Positions 17,736 to 29,365 of a DNA stretch of 64,000 nt are shown one piece after another (positions within the stretch are counted from its first letter, which is position 1; every line of letters begins with the position of its first letter). The position numbers and the translations under genes were made by a program. Below the pieces are notes generated by a model. The model was not told the origin of the DNA. It was given only the letters and a program-made list of their open reading frames with translations, and made no database searches. The DNA lies in NCBI GenBank assembly GCA_948470475.1, contig OX419343.1:22911569-22975568 (forward strand), read 5' to 3'. This DNA comes from Galaxea fascicularis. Lineage: Eukaryota; Cnidaria; Anthozoa; Scleractinia; Euphylliidae.

Positions 17736-19139
17736 TGCCAATTTTTCTAAAAATTCTCGAATCAAAGAATCCTGGCTAAAGCAGTTATTCATGGTGGTCA
17801 ATCAACATTTCTATCAACAGCCTTCATCAGTCGACAACCTTGGCAACTCCAGAAACTGAGAAGAACCTTCTCAAAAGAGGTAATAAAAAAAAGGCTTTAA
17901 CAGTGAGCTATTGTTTACGGAAAACTGTTGAGGTGTCAAACTTTAAATAGACATACTTAACGTTCGGAAAGCTTCAAATATTATTAAAGGAACCGTTTTG
18001 GAGTAAATGTCAGTACTTATGTAATAAACAAATTGCTTCATGGTTAGTTCGCTTGTACGATTTTTATTCACTCGTTGTGAAGAATAAGACTCACTCGCTC
18101 GTTCCTCGCTCGTTCGTTGTATTCTTCAAAACTCGTTGTAGTGTTCCCGAGAGTAATAAAGTATCCAAACAAACAGATTTAACTCAACCAATTTCATTGC
18201 AAACGTAACATGGCCGCCGCTATCAAAGCACATGGTTTTTAGCTCATGGATGACGTAGTCATGCCATGAGGTTTTGTTGTGGGTCTGAATTTCCCTCACT
18301 CACTCACTCACTCAGGGGATCACTCATTCGTTCACTCACTCACTCACTCGATTCTGATTAATTGATTCATTAAACCTTCCCCTGGTCCTTCCCCTGGTAA
18401 GTATTGCTTTTGTTTCCATAGTCGTTTGCAAATTTCAGGGTGTAGTACAAAGGCGGAGAATTTTGCACTGCAGATATTGTTTACGTGTTTAATGTTCATG
18501 GCGTCGGTTTTTCGTTTCGATATTCCAACTCAACAAAGGTCTATTTTGTTTAAGGATCAGTGATCAGATAAAGTTAATAAGATGAAGAACACGAGCTGCG
18601 AGAATTGAATTTTGAAATCTTCAGAGCAGCGAAAATGAACTTCGAGATATCGCAAAAGCAACTATAAAGCTTATCACTGTGCGGTACCTGGGGCAGTAGT
18701 AATCGAGAATTTTTTGCCACACTATGATGGAAGAAGGAAGAATGAAGAAAATCGGCAAAAAAAAAAAAAGGAAACAGGAGAAAGACTTTCAAGCCAAAAA
18801 AACAAATTCTGGCAAGCAACGCATTTGATTTATGAGCAACATATGATCGATTTAAACACGTACGTAATGAAGTATTTTTGAAGACGCTCTTTTCATGCTG
18901 AACGTTCGATTGCAAATATGATCTTGTTTAGAAAGGCTATATCCCTTGGCTTAAACGATCAGTATAACCATAGGCGTACGGGCATTTTTTTGCCAGGGGG
19001 GGGGGGGGGCGGTGAACCATTTGCCCAATTCTTACAAGTTGCCCAAATTTTAAACTGTGATCGATCAGCCACCGGAGAGAATAATCTGGTGTTATTCACA
19101 GTGGCAACCCGCCAAAACCCAATTATTGATGATGATACC
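17736..19139. other. Intergenic stretch with simple repeats
   Basis: A (CACT)n tract occupies about 18295-18352 and a G12 run lies near 18996-19008. Related actcgctcgttcctcgctcg words occur at 18070-18140. No gene was recognised. Confidence 0.45.
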
Positions 19140-19149
19140 GACAATCGAA

Positions 19150-19975
19150 TTTATTAAGGAGATCCCGGCATCTCTGGAAAATGATTCCTATTTAGATGTC
19201 ACCATATGCAACCTGATTGTCATTATTTGACGACCAAATGATTCAAGCTGGATCGGAAAAGATAATCGGATCGTGAACCTGTTTAGAATAGCATCGCATC
19301 ATCGAAACCTGAGCGTTATTTACATTGTGCAAAATCTGTTCCATCATGCCAAAGGCAACCGAAGCATCAGGTTAAACAGTCATTACTTGGTCCTTCTCAA
19401 GAATCCTCGGGATAAACTGCAAATTTTGACTCTAGCCAAACAAATTTGTCCAAGTGAAACTGCTTGGTTTATCAATGAAAGAGTACGAAAAGACGGTGTA
19501 AAGACCATTTGGATATCTTTTTGTTGATCTCAAGCCAACGATTCCAGAGAGATGCAGATTGCGAACACTTGTATTACCCGGCGAAGAGATATTCGACAAA
19601 GGGTTCGAAGAGAATAAAATTTCCCAGGAACTGCTCCATTACCTCAAACAACAAACTCTGATGATGCCCCCGTTAATTCCGGAGATGCAGCACATTCAGA
19701 ATAATATGGATAATCGTCTGTATTGTACAAACATCGGAGAGGAAGATAAAGCGAAGCAGTACACGCAGTTTACAAAACAAGTTTTTAACCTATAAACACC
19801 AGCTCAAATCTTTAATACCTGAAGCACTAATACCCATCCAACCCCAAGAGCCAAACCAAATTTTTACAAGGGTTCTGACAGGCGACGTAACAAGAGTGCC
19901 AAATCGCGTTCAAGAACCACCGCAAATCATAACAGCGACTCCAGTTCAACCATACCGTGGCAACCACTTCCTCTA
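19150..19975 (+). pseudogene. Polinton/Maverick packaging ATPase relic
   Basis: The translated fragments match the C-terminal half of the FtsK/HerA-type packaging ATPase of Polintons: a Walker B-like strand (LIVII, then DDQM in another frame), then SHHRNLSVIYIVQNL, LNSHYLVLLKNPRD and LAKQICP, and after a further frame change a PFGYLFVDL segment. The following sequence to about 19975 continues a downstream Polinton-type segment, again across a frame change. At least three frameshifts and stops at 19226 and 19525 make it inactive. No integrase, polymerase or capsid gene was seen nearby. Confidence 0.7.
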
Positions 19976-20008
19976 TCTCACCTCCCTCCCTGCCGCCTTC
20001 GGTTATTA

Positions 20009-20017
20009 ATAATAATC

Positions 20018-20060
<43 letters not shown>
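20009..20060. repeat. (AAT)n microsatellite
   Basis: Uninterrupted aataataat repeats after a short imperfect run. Confidence 0.9.
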
Positions 20061-20063
<3 letters not shown>

Positions 20064-20558
20064 TACTTGGACTATATATGAACCGAAGAGAGCCTCTAGA
20101 CGATCTCGATGTTTACACAGGAACTCGCCATACAAGTACTCTCAATACGATAAAGACGATTGAGTGCAGTCCTAAAGATTTTGTAGCTGGTGTGACTTTT
20201 TATTCATTTCAAATCTCTGTTTATTTTTGTATTCGCTAAATTAATAGCTGTGAACTTCTATTGTTGTTTCAATGGTAGAGCTGTCGCATGGGCTTCTTCT
20301 CTAGAGTTTGTATGCAAATATAGGGTTAAAAGAAGGGTTGAGATCCATTTTGCATGGTGAAGCGTGCGTGACTAACGGAGCGGAAAACACGACAAGTTAG
20401 CTAAGAATTTATTCTTACACTGAAACTATGAAAACACAATGAAAATCAAGCGATTATCTCGGAAAAGAAAGATTACTAGTAAGACTTGTTTCCTAGCAAA
20501 GAGATTGCAAGGAAGATAGCGCTTTCGAAATCTGCCCGCTTTTAGTTTGAACACACAC

Positions 20559-21208
20559 AGGCGTCCCAAGCTCACGTTACACGAGAACCGTTGAAAATTT
20601 GAGCGCTTTATCAGACGTTGTATGCAGGGGAATAAAACATCGTTGATTTACAACGCTAAATGCTTTGAAATATCCACGTTTTTTTAAGTAAGATGATTGA
20701 AACAAACTTACCTCATATGTGTCCGTTGTGCTTTTTCGTTATTTTTGCTGTTTTGAGCTTTTTATGCCACCACTGTTCTTCCCTTCATAAAACGGAGTCA
20801 AGGCTGCACACTCGGGTTTCGACCGTTGTCGACTCAGAGGCGGTTTGCGTCCAGAAAATCCATCCGATCGCAAAGTTTTTCGCCCACAGTTAAGGCTCAA
20901 TGATCCTCGCACCCGCACAAATGTCTCTTCTTCAAAAATCCTCGCGCATTGCGCTGAAAATGAGCATTTTCCACCGCCGATTCCACGATCGCTTCTTACT
21001 GCGGCACCTTGAGATACGTTATCCAGCACGGCCGCGGAAAGGGCTTGGGCCCAAGGTCAAATTTCGCGCTACCCAGGGTGGTACAGTCAATTAATGTACA
21101 TTACTTACCCTATCCCCTGAGTGAACTATCGCCTTGCTCTATTGTGCCGATCAACCAATGGCATAGCGAGGTGACGCGACAGGAGATAAACAACAGGCAC
21201 GATTTGAA
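20559..21208 (+). repeat. Large inverted repeat, left arm
   Basis: It begins aggcgtcccaagctcacgtt and ends near gcacgatttgaat, and is the reverse complement of 22150-22698 with about 90-95 percent identity by eye. The left arm has roughly 100 extra bases (about 20878-20980) that the right arm lacks. The encoded frames (one carries LHKTESRLH) are shared by both arms but resemble no family I know. Confidence 0.8.
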
Positions 21209-21980
21209 TATTCTGCGGGGTTTACCACGAGTACTTACGAGCGCGACTGCGAGCACTGCAATTGCTGGTTTGCATGTGACGTCACGGCGGCCATGTTGGT
21301 GCACAAAAACAAAGGAATGGCGGCCATGTTGGTGCACAAGGCTAACCCTCTGGGAATTGAACTCTATTTTTATGCAAATACTTTCTTTTGTTTCATTAAA
21401 CCAATATGGCCGCTGGTCACGTGACTGAAAACTAAGAATAAAGGCGAAGAGACCCGTCGACTAAAAAAGACTAAAAAAAAAGACTTAAGAGCGGCAAAGG
21501 TTCAAGTTTTGTTAGGAATTATTATATGCTAAACAATCGAATAAGAGGTTTATTATTCCACTACAAATAGAATTGTTATTTTGCAATTGGCTTCTATTTT
21601 TTGGAGTAAGAGTATTCAGAAACACCCTGATTCCGTCTGTGAAAATGACGTTAACAATGAACAAAATGTTCGCGGGCATTATATGTCAAACCATTGAACG
21701 ACAGGTTGATTACTCTACCGCAAAAAAAAAAATTGTTATTTTGGCTCCTGTTTTCTGGTAAGAGTATCCAAAACATCCTCATTCTGTCTGTGCGAATGAC
21801 GTAAACAACACGAAAGCCAGTTAAATGCTCTTCATTTGATTTGATAAGACGGAATGGTAAAATGACAGGTGCTCGGCATGTTTGTACTAGTTTTCGGTCA
21901 TTTCGGGCGTCGAAAACAACTCTTTCACTAAAAAAGAAAGGCTTTACAATTAATTTTCCTTCAAAAATGATAATCAAGCA

Positions 21981-22018
<38 letters not shown>

Positions 22019-22149
22019 ACAGTGTATTACGGCCTCGTAATTTGCGCCTTCTCTTGACCTTATATGGTAAAATGACATCATAGTGCAATAATAAAGGAAC
22101 GATTACTTTAAAACACGCTGTGCCCGGTTTACATACCATCATTAGTCAT
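21209..22149. other. Spacer of the large inverted repeat
   Basis: It contains two close words GGCGGCCATGTTGGTGCACA (21285 and 21320) and a diverged tandem pair (about 21545-21655 and 21715-21815) sharing aattgttattttg and ttctgtctgtg.aatgacgt. No transposase or other gene was identified. Confidence 0.5.
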
Positions 22150-22698
22150 TTCAAATCGTGTCCGTTGTTTATCTCCTGTCGCGTCACCTCGCTATGCCAT
22201 TGGTTGATCGGCACAATGGAGCAAGGCGATAGTTCATTCCGGGGATAGGGTAAGTAATGTACATTAATTGACTGTACCACTCTGGGTAGCGCGAAATTTG
22301 ACCTTGGGCCCAAGCCTTTTCCGCGGCCGTGCTGGACGTATCTCAAGGTGCCGCAGTAAGAAGCGATCGTGGAATCGGCGAAAAAAATTGCGATCGGATG
22401 GATTTTCTGGACGCAAACCGCCTCTGAGTCGACAACGGTCGAAACCCGAATGTGCAGCCTTGACTCCGTCTTATGAAGGGAAGAAGAGTGGTGGCATAAA
22501 AAGTTCAAAACAGCAAAAATAACGAAAAAGCACAACGGACACACATGAGGTAAGTTTGTTTCAATCATCTTACTTAAAAAACGTGGATATTTCAAAGCAT
22601 TTAGCGTTGTAAATCAACGATGTTTTAAAAACCATACAACGTCCGATAAAGCGCTCAAATTTTCAACGATTCTCGTGTAACGTAAGCTTGGGACACCT
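22150..22698 (-). repeat. Large inverted repeat, right arm
   Basis: The reverse complement of 20559-21208, lacking about 100 bases present there. The outer ends (AGGYGTCCCAAGC) match, but the flanks show no convincing target duplication. Confidence 0.8.
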
Positions 22699-22779
22699 GT
22701 GGAACACATAATAGATTCTGCATGAGCCAATCAGGGTTAAAAAAGACTGGGCAAGTCTGGGTAAGCCAATTGTTTCCAT

Positions 22780-22915
22780 TGTGTGACGGTACGCGCGTGG
22801 GGTTAAGGCTATTGCACACGCGTGGGTTATCATCCGACCCTCTTTAGAGACTTTAAGCACCGGCAACGGCAACGGCAACGGCAACGTGGATACCGAGGGA
22901 GAGACTGGGGAGACA
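22780..22915. repeat. (GGCAAC)n-containing repeat, copy 1
   Basis: It contains cacgcgtggg words, gagactttaagcaccggcaa and about four GGCAAC units. It is related in inverted orientation to 29660-29835. Probably part of a MITE-like family. Confidence 0.5.
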
Positions 22916-23746
22916 ACGCGGTTGAAAGGCGAAATTGTATACATTAAGCACTTGCCAAAACCACACGGCGGCGACGGCAATTTTTCTAGGTTGTCGATTA
23001 GCTTCCATTTCATCGTTGTGTTCTTTAAAGGCGGCCAGAAATCACCTTTTCATTAGTCATTGCGAAGGCGGGTGATAGACAACGAAGAATTTTTACTGTT
23101 ATGACATAAATAAGCGATCAAATCCTGACAACAATTTTTATCAGTGTTTCCGCTTCGACGAACAAGAAACGAGTGTGTCGGAATTTCGTTTTCATAAACA
23201 AAATATGCCATTCCTTGCTGAGGTATATCAGTTTATCAATTTTTAAGTCAGAATACATGAAGAGAAAGACCAGAATAAAATGAATTAAAGTCCCAATTTG
23301 ACGCTGTTGTTGCTTCGGAACTCGGCTCAAGACAGCGAACATACACATTAAAGTACTGAATTTTCAATGAAGTGATAACTGCGTACTGAATAAAACTTGA
23401 ATAAAAGTTGTGAAAATGAGATCAGACGTCCTTTACCTTTAGAAACGCATGAAGGCGACAGGGAATTTCATACAAAGCTAAGGAGGACGTTTCCCCGGCG
23501 TGCTTTGCGCGCCTAGTCAAAGTATATTATCAAATCGTTTTGTCACGTGACCTGTGCATTCTCACATATTCGAGTGGAGAGATCTTCTACGCGATGGAGA
23601 TCGTCGATGGAAGTTGCGCTCCTTTTTCTACCTCCGACTTACTTTTTTTTTTGAGTATTCCTTTAGTGGAGTAGCTTCACTAAACCTGATGACCGTGCTC
23701 GGGCACGTAAGTTTCCCATCCGATCTTCGCTCAAGACGGCTAGGTA

Positions 23747-24390
23747 AAATGGGGTTGGAAGGCCTACACGACTTCTGTTCGCGTGTTTGCCGCTTCTATC
23801 GCGGTTCTATTGACCGATTTAGCTTCTTGCTTGTTTTAAGTGGGGCAACACGGTGTTTTAGAGGATAACATGATGATAGTGATTGAAACAGCCATGTGCT
23901 TAAATGTCGCATGTGACGTATTTTGATACCAAAGGTCATTTCCGCCTGGGTTAAATTCTACGTTTGTCGCCTGTTTGTTTTGACCCTTGTTGTCACTGTT
24001 TAGCGACTATGGTCCCTTATAAGCCATCTGAAGTATTTTGTTCAGCTTTAGTTTGGCTCGTTTCAGTGCGTTCAGTGACAGTACAGCATCTCTCTCACGG
24101 TTGTTATCGGCACGCAAGGATAGGAATTTAACCCGCGTAATATAATCCTTATCCTGCAGTGTTTGTACATTACCGGGCCCAGTTATTTGGTTTTGTAGCA
24201 AGACGTTGTGTTTCTTTTGCGTCTATTCGTCTCTTTACCCTTTCTTTAGTCGTGTAGCTTCTTAGAGAGCTATGCAACACGTGAAATTGAGCGCTACAAT
24301 ACGCTCTAATTACGGCTGTGTCTTTGTCATCGTTTCCCTCCACTCTGTAACTGCGGTTATAGTATTTTCCTCCTTTTGTTTATGCCAGTG
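23747..24390. repeat. Dispersed 640-bp repeat, copy 2
   Basis: Homologous to 17098-17735 in the same orientation over its whole length; the flanks differ, so the copies moved independently of their surroundings. The longest minus-strand frame (24007-24201) is charged and unidentified. Confidence 0.65.
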
Positions 24391-24998
24391 GTTAAGCAAC
24401 AGTGTAGTGAAAATACATGTGCTTTTTGAATAGCGGCATCCCCAATCTGGGAATAATTTCCTTCACAAACTCACAGACTCACAGAAATCTAGATTGAAAT
24501 CGTGCCGCGAGTAAAAAAATGGCGCCTACTTTAAGCACAAATTCGAATAGCCGTATCTCTCTTTAGGAGACCTAAGCGTTTAAAGAAAGTTCAGTGCCTA
24601 AACTAAGCATAAAGACAAGTTTTGTCGCAAGGTCTTGAGGTAAACGGGTCAATGGGCCGAAACGTCAGCCGACCAGTCGCTCTAAATTCACAATGAAAGA
24701 GCTAATGACCCATGTAATATATGTTCGTGAAATGATTACGGGTCATCTTTCCGACCAAAATACCTCTTTTCCAGCCAGAATAACGATCAAACGTTAAATT
24801 AATCCAAACTTCAAAAGGTATTTTAGAAACGGTTCTTGGAGCCGATATTCTCACCCGAGAAAATAGGTCAAAAATGGCGGGAAGGCAGCTTCCCGGTCAC
24901 CATTTTACTGACAAACACTCAAAACACACGAAGCTTGCAAGGCAAGCCGGTGAAACGTCCTTCTTTATGCAAAGCAGCCCGATCATTTCGCTCCAGCC
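24391..24998. other. Left flank of the DIRS element, nothing recognised
   Basis: Short frames only. Confidence 0.4.
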
Positions 24999-25191
24999 TT
25001 GATTTATATACTTTTTGTTTCGCTCTACAGCAGGCAAAATACATGTATTTATCATGGGTTACGTAACCTTTTCTTTGGGGTGTTACGTGGTATGCTGTTC
25101 TGTTGCTTCATTAGCGGTAGGCTATATATATTTGAGTTGTTCTCATTTATATTCATTCGCGTCTTACGACCGTCCCTACGCCCTCAAAATT

Positions 25192-26030
25192 ATGTCCGAT
25201 GTTGAAGACGTTACTCCAGCGAACACAGATTTTCCCAGCAGCGACGTTTTGCTGTCTTCGCTTCCTAAACAACCTTTGTCTCAATCTTTCGAAGCTTCAG
25301 TACCAGTCCAGTCTTCAGAATCCAGTGATATAGCGTCCGCGTTCTCTCTATTTAAGGATTATTTCGACAAGAAGTTGGGCGCCTTGAAGCGCGATATTCA
25401 AGACGAGTCGTGCAGTAATACCGATTCTGTGGCCAAAAAGCTTAAAGAAGAATCCAAGATCACGTTTAGATTCGAAGGTAATAAGAAACAGTTTCAATTC
25501 AACTCCGACCTTGCAGAAAAGGTGAAGTCGGCGTCAGTTGCTCTCGGGAAGAGAAGATTAGACCTTGTTAAAACTCAACTGGAAGAACTAGACTCTGACA
25601 TTAAGAAGCGCAACAAGCTTATCAGACTGGCAGACAAGTCCGCCGCCGGTTGGGATTTGGTGAACGAGTATTTATCAGACGAGCTGGCTAGCGGGTCCGA
25701 GGACGAAAAGCGTATCCGCCGTGCCGAGCTGAGGGCCCTTCGTAAACGCAATTAACGCCAACAGAAAGCGAAGCCATCAAAGCAAGTTTATTCACAACCC
25801 CAATCTTCGACCACAACCACCGCGTTTGCTGACCAACATTCATCATCCTCCAGACCTATTTCTCGTACTTTTGGCGCTTTCAGAAAACCAAGACCAAGTG
25901 ATATTTGTTTCGCCTGCGGCCAGCAAGGTCATTGGAGATCTCAGTGTCAAGTTAATCCTCAAACCAGATCTTCAAGCTCGGGGCAGTCTTTTCCTAGTTC
26001 TTCTGGTTTTTCGGGCATTGGAGGTAAATA
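25192..26030 (+). pseudogene. DIRS gag-like protein with internal stop and zinc knuckle
   Basis: ATG at 25192 opens an acidic, Ser-rich N-terminal region, then a basic alpha-helical segment with KRNKLIRLADKS. An in-frame TAA at 25753-25755 interrupts it. The same frame then continues for 91 codons to TAG and carries a CCHC zinc knuckle, CFACGQQGHWRSQC. The continuous frame on both sides argues that the stop is a point mutation (or is read through). This protein would package the element's RNA. The knuckle lies beyond the stop, so the 187-residue N-terminal product alone would lack nucleic-acid binding. Confidence 0.75.
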
Positions 26031-26093
26031 GGACCACAGGATTAAAAACTTGTTCTCCAAGGTTAGATATTAGCTTTAGTCAATTTATTAGAC

Positions 26094-28109
26094 ATGTATC
26101 CTTCTTATTTGGAGTATTTCAGGGAAAGGGACTCTATTTCTTTAGTCGATTTCGATTACGATCGCAATCTATTTGAATTTGAACAGAATTCCGCATTGCC
26201 AGTACTTAAGGGTAGACTTAGGTCCTGTTTAAGTTATTGGCACACTATTGGCGCCAATAGTTTTGTTATCGATACTATTAAATTCGGTTATCGGATTCCA
26301 TTCATTAGTACACCTTGTCAGGCGCGTTTTTCTAACAATCAGTCAGCTCTCAATAATGCGTCTTTCGTGGAGTCGGCTATCGCTGAATTAGTCCATACTC
26401 ACGCCGTCGTTGAGTTACCCTTTATTCCACACGTCGTTAATCCGCTCTCTGTCTCGATACAGTCTTCAGGCAAGAAGAGGCTTATTCTGGACTTACGTCA
26501 TGTCAATCATTTCGTTTGGAAACAGAAGTTTAGGTGTGAAGATTGGAGAGTTTTATTATCATATGTTAATAAGGGCGACTACCTTTTCAGTTTCGATCTC
26601 AAGTCTGGATATCACCATATTGATATTTTTCCGGATCACCAAACTTTTCTAGGTTTCTCCTGGGTTTTTTCTGGTACCGTTCGGTATTTTTGTTTTGCAT
26701 CACTTCCGTTCGGTCTAAGCTCAGCCCCATATGTCTTTACCAAGTGTCTCAGACCACTCGTTAAGTTTTGGAGGTCCAACGGGATTAAAATTGTTGCGTT
26801 CCTCGACGATGGGTGCGGAAAAGGGGGCTCACTGTCTATGGCCAAGGAAAATTCATTGTTTGTGCAATCATCCTTAAGCAATGCGGGGTTTGTTGCCAAT
26901 TCCGCCAAATCACTATGGAACCCCACTCAGATGCTTGTTTGGTTGGGTTTAAACTGGGACTTAGTTATCGGTACCATTTCTATTACCGATATACGTATTT
27001 GCAAATTTGTCGCTCTGATTGACAAATTTCTTCTATCCGCACCTTATGTTACGGCTCGGGATTGTGCTGTTATCGCAGGTCATGTTATGTCCATGTCGCC
27101 AGTGTTGGGCAACCTGACTCGCCTCAAAACCCGTTTCCTTTACAAGGTCATAGAATCCCGCCGTAGTTGGGATTCCCGTTTTAATATCGGGCTTCATAAT
27201 GATTGCCTCTCTGAAATATTTTTCTGGAAGAACAATATCGTTAGTCTTAATACGAGAGCTATTTTGCCTTATAATGCTCCCCTTTTGTTTAGCTATTCCG
27301 ACGCTAGCAACGTCGCCTGCGGGGCTTTTGTTGTGGGCACTAATGAGGTGTCTCATCGTATGTGGACTGCTTGCGAAGCAGTTAAGAGCTCTACCTGGAG
27401 AGAACTTAAGGCTATACAATTTGCCTTAAGTGCGTTCAAAGACTCGGTTCGGGGTAAGTGCGTAAAGTGGCATTCTGACAGCCAAGGGGCCGTTCGTGTT
27501 GTGGAGATAGGGAGTCCTAGTGCAGAACTGCACTCTATTGCGCTTGATATTTTCTATTTTTGTCGAACTTACAATATCACACTTATTCCCCAGTGGGTTC
27601 CCAGGGAACTTAATGCTTGTGCTGACGCGATTAGCCACATTGTAGACTTCGATGATTGGTATACAACCCCCGAGTTCTTTACACACTTGGACCGCCTTTG
27701 GGGCCCACATACCGTCGACAGGTTCGCGAATGCGGCCAACGCCCATCTTCCCAGATTCAATTCTAGGTTTCGCGTACCCGGCACTGAAGCTGTTGACGCA
27801 TTTTCAATCTCCTGGTATGGAGAGAATAATTGGCTAGTCCCTCCTGTCCACTGCATTACTAGGGTGGTTCAGCATCTCCTTGTATGCGGTGCGGTTGGTA
27901 CTTTAGTCGTCCCTTATTGGCCGTCTAACGTGTTTTGGCCTTTCTTGTTCGCAAATGCAATTCAATTTCAACCGTACGTCCTTGAGTACATTCATTTTCC
28001 TGACCCCTCAGGGATTTTTGCCCTCGGGTGTTACAAAGATTCACTCATTGGTTCAGACAGGTTTAACAGCGCGGTGTTGGCAGTCAGAATTGGCTCTAAG
28101 GGGCCTTAG
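26094..28109 (+). CDS. DIRS reverse transcriptase-RNase H polyprotein
   Basis: An intact 671-residue frame. RT motifs: KKRLILDLRHVN (about 127-138), FSFDLKSGYHHID (165-177), SLPFGLSSAPYVF (203-215) and the catalytic FLDDG (236-240). RNase H motifs: YSDASN, an E in TWRELKA, and HSDSQGAVRVVE. The C-terminal part has VDRFANAANAHLPRFNSRF and GENNWLVPP, the region called a methyltransferase-like domain in DIRS elements, though the expected NPP motif is VPP here. It starts 64 bases after the gag frame ends. The intact frame suggests recent activity, unlike gag. Confidence 0.9.
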   Translation: MYPSYLEYFRERDSISLVDFDYDRNLFEFEQNSALPVLKGRLRSCLSYWHTIGANSFVIDTIKFGYRIPFISTPCQARFSNNQSALNNASFVESAIAELVHTHAVVELPFIPHVVNPLSVSIQSSGKKRLILDLRHVNHFVWKQKFRCEDWRVLLSYVNKGDYLFSFDLKSGYHHIDIFPDHQTFLGFSWVFSGTVRYFCFASLPFGLSSAPYVFTKCLRPLVKFWRSNGIKIVAFLDDGCGKGGSLSMAKENSLFVQSSLSNAGFVANSAKSLWNPTQMLVWLGLNWDLVIGTISITDIRICKFVALIDKFLLSAPYVTARDCAVIAGHVMSMSPVLGNLTRLKTRFLYKVIESRRSWDSRFNIGLHNDCLSEIFFWKNNIVSLNTRAILPYNAPLLFSYSDASNVACGAFVVGTNEVSHRMWTACEAVKSSTWRELKAIQFALSAFKDSVRGKCVKWHSDSQGAVRVVEIGSPSAELHSIALDIFYFCRTYNITLIPQWVPRELNACADAISHIVDFDDWYTTPEFFTHLDRLWGPHTVDRFANAANAHLPRFNSRFRVPGTEAVDAFSISWYGENNWLVPPVHCITRVVQHLLVCGAVGTLVVPYWPSNVFWPFLFANAIQFQPYVLEYIHFPDPSGIFALGCYKDSLIGSDRFNSAVLAVRIGSKGP

Positions 28110-28291
28110 TTTTCTCAAGCCGAGTGGCTTTCTGCTGGCCCGTGTGTCGGTTCATTTGTCCTCGTTTCGCATGAAATTAGCTTGCCGAGTGGCTTGTTTA
28201 CCGTGGTTTTTCAGTTGGCCCATTCGGCCTTAAATAGTTTTCCATCTGGTCAGAGGCATTACCAAGCGTCCATTTTTTTTTTATTGCTGTA

Positions 28292-29365
28292 TTGACTCCC
28301 AGTGCGTGTATTGAGGAATTTTTGCCATATATTTTTCTTCTTATCCTCGTAGAAGTTCTCAAAGATGCCTTGCAGGCTAATTTTCAACAGGTTGAAGACG
28401 GGCGACTCCGGGCACTGGTTCAAGATCTCCCCTCAGTTCTTCTTAAATCCAAAGCCGATAGTACCGCGAGGAAGTATGAAAAGGGCTTCAATACGTGGAG
28501 AAAATGGGCTTCTCAGTTTAAAGAAATTGTTATATTTCCTGCTTCTAGTGTGCACGTTTCATTGTTCTTTCTTAGCTTGATTCAAGGATCTGCTTCTTGC
28601 AGTACTATTGACGAAGTCCATTATGGGCTTAAGTGGGTGCATGATTTGGCAGGTCTACCCGACCCCTGTAATTCCTCGTTAGTTTTACCTTTAATAGAAT
28701 CTGCTAAGAGGCTTCTCAGTGTCCCTGTTAAAAAGAAAGAGGCGGTGACCCCCGAGGCTATTCAGCTTTTAGTTTCTAAGTATGGATCGTCTTCAGCTAG
28801 TTTGTCTGATTTACGAGTGCTTACTTTGTGCCTTTTGGGTTATGCGGGGTTTTTTCGCTTTAACGAGTTGGTTCAGTTACGCAGGTGTGACTTTCAGTTT
28901 GAAGATTCTTTTATGAGAGTCTTTGTTCATCGAAGTAAGACTGACGTTTACAGGGATGGGGCTTGGGTTGTTATCGCTAAAACCTTCAAGCATACATGTC
29001 CTTATTTATTAGTTCAACGATATTTTGTGGCCGCTTCTTTTTCAGCAGACAGCGAAGAGTTCATTTTTCGCCCTGTTGTTTTTCTTCGCAGTACCGGAAC
29101 CTATAAATTGCGCGGGTCTGTTCCTTTGTCTTATACTAGAGTGCGGGAGATAGTGCTTAGCGCTTTCGATTCCATCGGTCTTCCCAAGCAAGACTACGGT
29201 CTCCATAGCCTTAGGGCCGGAGGTGCCTCCGCTGCTGCTAATGCTCGAGTGCCTGACAGATTGTTTAAAAGACACGGCCGTTGGAAATCAGACAAGGCAA
29301 AAGACGGTTACATTAAGGATAGTGTTCATTCATTGTTGTCGGTTTCGTTATCACTGGGTATTTAA
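28292..29365 (+). CDS. DIRS tyrosine recombinase
   Basis: An open frame of 357 codons with the catalytic set of the tyrosine recombinase family: R189 in GYAGFFRFNEL, H305-x-x-R308 in HSLRAGG, H328 in HGRW and Y340 in DGYIKD. It integrates the circular cDNA of the element. The frame opens with TTG and has no in-frame ATG near its N-terminus, so the stated start is only the limit of the open region; translation may depend on overlap or frameshifting from the upstream ORF, or the ATG has been lost. Confidence 0.85.
   Translation: MTPSACIEEFLPYIFLLILVEVLKDALQANFQQVEDGRLRALVQDLPSVLLKSKADSTARKYEKGFNTWRKWASQFKEIVIFPASSVHVSLFFLSLIQGSASCSTIDEVHYGLKWVHDLAGLPDPCNSSLVLPLIESAKRLLSVPVKKKEAVTPEAIQLLVSKYGSSSASLSDLRVLTLCLLGYAGFFRFNELVQLRRCDFQFEDSFMRVFVHRSKTDVYRDGAWVVIAKTFKHTCPYLLVQRYFVAASFSADSEEFIFRPVVFLRSTGTYKLRGSVPLSYTRVREIVLSAFDSIGLPKQDYGLHSLRAGGASAAANARVPDRLFKRHGRWKSDKAKDGYIKDSVHSLLSVSLSLGI

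Noticed and set aside
18574..18915. 113-codon minus-strand frame with a Phe-rich stretch
   Set aside because: The hydrophobic run is the complement of an A-rich tract; no domain or flanking exon.
27033..27856. Minus-strand frames opposite the DIRS RT-RNase H
   Set aside because: They are shadows of the strongly coding plus strand, which carries the RT and RNase H motifs.
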